Shown here: one piece after another, positions 62,257 to 64,000 of the stretch
How positions within the stretch are numbered: position 1 is the stretch's first letter
Layout of the letters: each line of letters begins with the position of its first letter
NCBI RefSeq assembly: GCF_033842475.1
Contig: NZ_JAWXYB010000018.1
Location: 913,501-977,500 of the forward strand
Origin: Acidiphilium acidophilum
Lineage (GTDB): Bacteria; Pseudomonadota; Alphaproteobacteria; Acetobacterales; Acetobacteraceae
Direction: 5' to 3'
DNA: 64,000 bases
Translations under genes and position numbers: made by a program
The notes under the pieces: model-generated
What the model was told of the DNA's origin: nothing
The model's database searches: none
The model's input: the letters and a program-made list of their open reading frames with translations, nothing else

Positions 62257-62832
62257 ATGGATTACGAAACCCACCATGAGGCGGAGCCCGGCGTCGGCGG
62301 ACGGCTGAAACGGATGCGCCAGGTGTTCGGCCTGACCCAGCGCGAACTCGCGCGCCGGGCCGGGGTGACCAACGGGGCGATTTCGCTGATCGAACAGGGG
62401 CGGGTCAGCCCCTCGATTTCCTCGCTCAAGAAAATCCTCGACGGGATTCCAATGTCGCTCGCGGAGTTTTTCACGATCGATCTCGCCGCTCCCGAAGATG
62501 TGTTTTTCAGTGCGGGCGATCTCACCGAGATCGCGTTCGAAGACCGGATTTCGTTTCGCATGGTCGGGCGGCGGCTCAAGGACCGGGCGTTGCAGATGCT
62601 CCACGAATCCTACCGCCCGGGGGCCGATACCGGCGAGGCGATGCTGCGCCACGATGGCGAGGAGGCCGGGATCGTGGTGCGCGGGCGGATCGTGGTGACG
62701 GTGGGCGATCAGGAACGCGCGCTCGGGGCCGGGGATGCGTATTATTTCCGCAGCCGGATCCCCCACCGGTTCCGCAATCCGTTCGATGAGATCTGCGAGG
62801 TGATCAGTGCCAACACGCCGCCCAGTTTCTGA
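62257..62832 (+). CDS. puuR: XRE-cupin regulator, PuuR-like
   Basis: 191 residues: HTH of the Cro/CI type (about 21-75; LTQRELARRAGVTNGAISLIEQG) and a C-terminal cupin (about 115-185; GEEAGIVVRGRIVV, YFRSRIPHRFRNP). E. coli PuuR, the putrescine-sensing repressor, has the same order and 185 residues. It starts 7 bp after ald. Paired GTTGATTATTCT motifs upstream of ald and potG are likely binding sites. Confidence 0.85.
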   Translation: MDYETHHEAEPGVGGRLKRMRQVFGLTQRELARRAGVTNGAISLIEQGRVSPSISSLKKILDGIPMSLAEFFTIDLAAPEDVFFSAGDLTEIAFEDRISFRMVGRRLKDRALQMLHESYRPGADTGEAMLRHDGEEAGIVVRGRIVVTVGDQERALGAGDAYYFRSRIPHRFRNPFDEICEVISANTPPSF

Positions 62833-63083
62833 GCCTGCTGGATCGGGCGTTCGGATTTTTGTTGAACCGGCTTCGGGTTCTGGTTACAATCCGTGATGAT
62901 GATGACAATCGGCAACATTTCGGGCGCGGGAGCAGAGCGGCGCGGCGTGCCGACCGGGCTCGACGCCCATGCCGAATTGCTGCGGCTCTGCGCCCGGATC
63001 GGCTACAGCCCGCATCGCTCCTGATCGTTTCAGCCGCGCGGCGGGTCGCCGCGATCCTGCTCTAACATCGGAGTTATCATTCA

Positions 63084-64000
63084 ATGCTCGATCATATCGT
63101 TTCACCGATTCCCACGCCGGATTACGACTGGCAGGCGGCGGATGCCGCGCATCATCTGCATCCGTTTTCGGACCATAAATCGCTGCATCAGGGACGGGTG
63201 CGGATCATCACCGGCGGGGAGGGGGTTTACCTCACCGACGATGCCGGACACCGGATTCTCGACGGCATGGCCGGGTTGTGGTGCGTCGCGGTGGGATACG
63301 GACGCCAGGAGCTGGTTGATGCCGCGACGCGGCAGATGCAGACGCTGCCGTTCTACAACACGTTTTTCAAAACCGCGACACGCCCGGTGATCGCCCTCGC
63401 CGACCGGTTGACCGCGATGGCGCCCGGCGATCTCAATCACGCCTTTTTTGCCTCCTCGGGGTCGGAGGCGGTCGATACCGCGCTGCGGATGGCCCGGACC
63501 TACTGGATCACCAGGGGCAAGCCGGGCAAGCGGATCATTCTCGGCCGGGAATACGGGTATCATGGCTCGACCACGCTGGGTGCGGCGGCGGGCGGCATGG
63601 TGGACATGCATCGCCAGGGGGCGGTGCTGCCGGATTTCGCCCATGTCATGCCGCCCTACTGGTACGGTTATGGCGGGCAGATGAGCCCGGAGGAATTCGG
63701 CCTGTATGCGGCGAAGCAGATCGAGGACAAGATCCGCGAGATCGGGGCGAAGAGCATTGCCGCCTTCATCGGCGAGCCGATCCAGGGTGCCGGCGGGGTA
63801 ATCATTCCGCCCGAGACCTACTGGCCGGAGGTTCAGCGGATCTGCCGCGAGAACGACATTCTGCTGATCGCCGACGAGGTGATCACCGGTTTCGGGCGCA
63901 CCGGGCGGATGTTCGGCAGCGAGACGTTCGGGATCGCGCCGGACATCATGACGCTCGCGAAGGCGATCACCTCGGGCTATATTCCGCTCTCGGCGGTGCT
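63084..64000 (+). CDS. Class III aminotransferase, polyamine/omega-amino acid type (partial)
   Basis: PLP enzyme, first 305 residues; the 3' end is beyond the window. Visible parts: LDGMAGLWCVAVGYGRQEL, FFASSGSEAVDTALRMARTYW (PLP phosphate), GREYGYHGSTTLGAA, AAFIGEPIQGAGGVIIPP, LLIADEVITGFGRTG with the PLP Asp, and TLAKAITSGYIPLSAV holding the catalytic Lys. Resembles SpuC/putrescine-pyruvate and beta-alanine-pyruvate aminotransferases; context favours polyamines. The gap 62833-63083 ahead of it has no gene. Confidence 0.9.
   Translation, partial: MLDHIVSPIPTPDYDWQAADAAHHLHPFSDHKSLHQGRVRIITGGEGVYLTDDAGHRILDGMAGLWCVAVGYGRQELVDAATRQMQTLPFYNTFFKTATRPVIALADRLTAMAPGDLNHAFFASSGSEAVDTALRMARTYWITRGKPGKRIILGREYGYHGSTTLGAAAGGMVDMHRQGAVLPDFAHVMPPYWYGYGGQMSPEEFGLYAAKQIEDKIREIGAKSIAAFIGEPIQGAGGVIIPPETYWPEVQRICRENDILLIADEVITGFGRTGRMFGSETFGIAPDIMTLAKAITSGYIPLSAV

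Overview
The window looks like chromosome from a high-GC alphaproteobacterium, most likely an Acetobacteraceae member close to Acidiphilium. That placement is inferred from gene content: COQ9 next to and divergent from rpsU, the NYN/folK/rpoZ/rsh/acpS neighbourhood, LpxC, IS families typical of this group, and A/T hairpin repeats that I associate with these genomes from memory. No database was searched. Most genes are housekeeping or metabolic. The unusual material is several insertion sequences, a low-GC glycan island, a family of dispersed hairpin repeats, and several regulatory sites that can be read directly.

Layout. 1-311: broken end of an IS5-type element. 363-4645: dps, then a coupled minus-strand run (2OG oxygenase, GT2 glycosyltransferase, TVP38-type membrane protein, MFS transporter), then a DoxX protein. 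4734-7613: rpsU, def, coq9 and a UbiH-type monooxygenase. 7817-9281: amtB behind a sigma-54 promoter. 9404-13686: ftsK, an unknown ORF, class I fructose-bisphosphate aldolase, thiE-like. 14385-19100: surface-glycan genes (GT17, DUF1919, and an OCH1-like glycosyltransferase fused to a methyltransferase and split by an IS1380 element). 19291-22255: two membrane proteins and lpxC. 22332-26089: a PEP-CTERM protein with its own sigma-54 promoter, then cysNC and cysD. 26237-31458: DegP protease, pirin, MarR, universal stress protein, mreB. 31757-36424: Gly-zipper lipoprotein, ndk, ABC-F ATPase, vapBC, porin. 36602-41334: DinG-type helicase (frameshifted), uracil-DNA glycosylase, NYN protein, folK. 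41523-42734: ISAs1 element. 42838-47186: rpoZ, rsh, acpS, RNA uracil methyltransferase. 47246-49000: a Leu-rich leader peptide and leuA. 48960-54073: a GT-C membrane glycosyltransferase gene split by a 3.6-kb IS21-like element with two accessory ORFs. 54131-64000: polyamine uptake and catabolism (potGHIF, puuA, puuB on the minus strand; ald, a PuuR-like regulator and a class III aminotransferase on the plus strand).

How genes work together. The polyamine block forms a pathway: ABC import, gamma-glutamylation (PuuA), oxidation (PuuB), an alternative transaminase route, and alanine dehydrogenase, which could recycle alanine if pyruvate is the amino acceptor. Two copies of the motif GTTGATTATTCT face outward in the divergent control region. 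coq9 and the UbiH-type gene serve ubiquinone synthesis and converge tail to tail. cysD/cysNC make PAPS. amtB and the PEP-CTERM gene share nearly identical -24/-12 promoters. leuA is preceded by a 32-codon ORF with six Leu codons that could sequester its ribosome binding site.

Three disrupted genes rejoin in frame once the interrupting DNA is removed computationally: the GT-methyltransferase (IS1380, repeat CTAA(C)), the GT-C gene (IS21-like, repeat ATTGC), and the helicase (62-bp A-X-A duplication). Nine copies of an A/T-only hairpin lie between genes, six of them as three tail-to-tail pairs. I found no tRNA, rRNA or CRISPR array.
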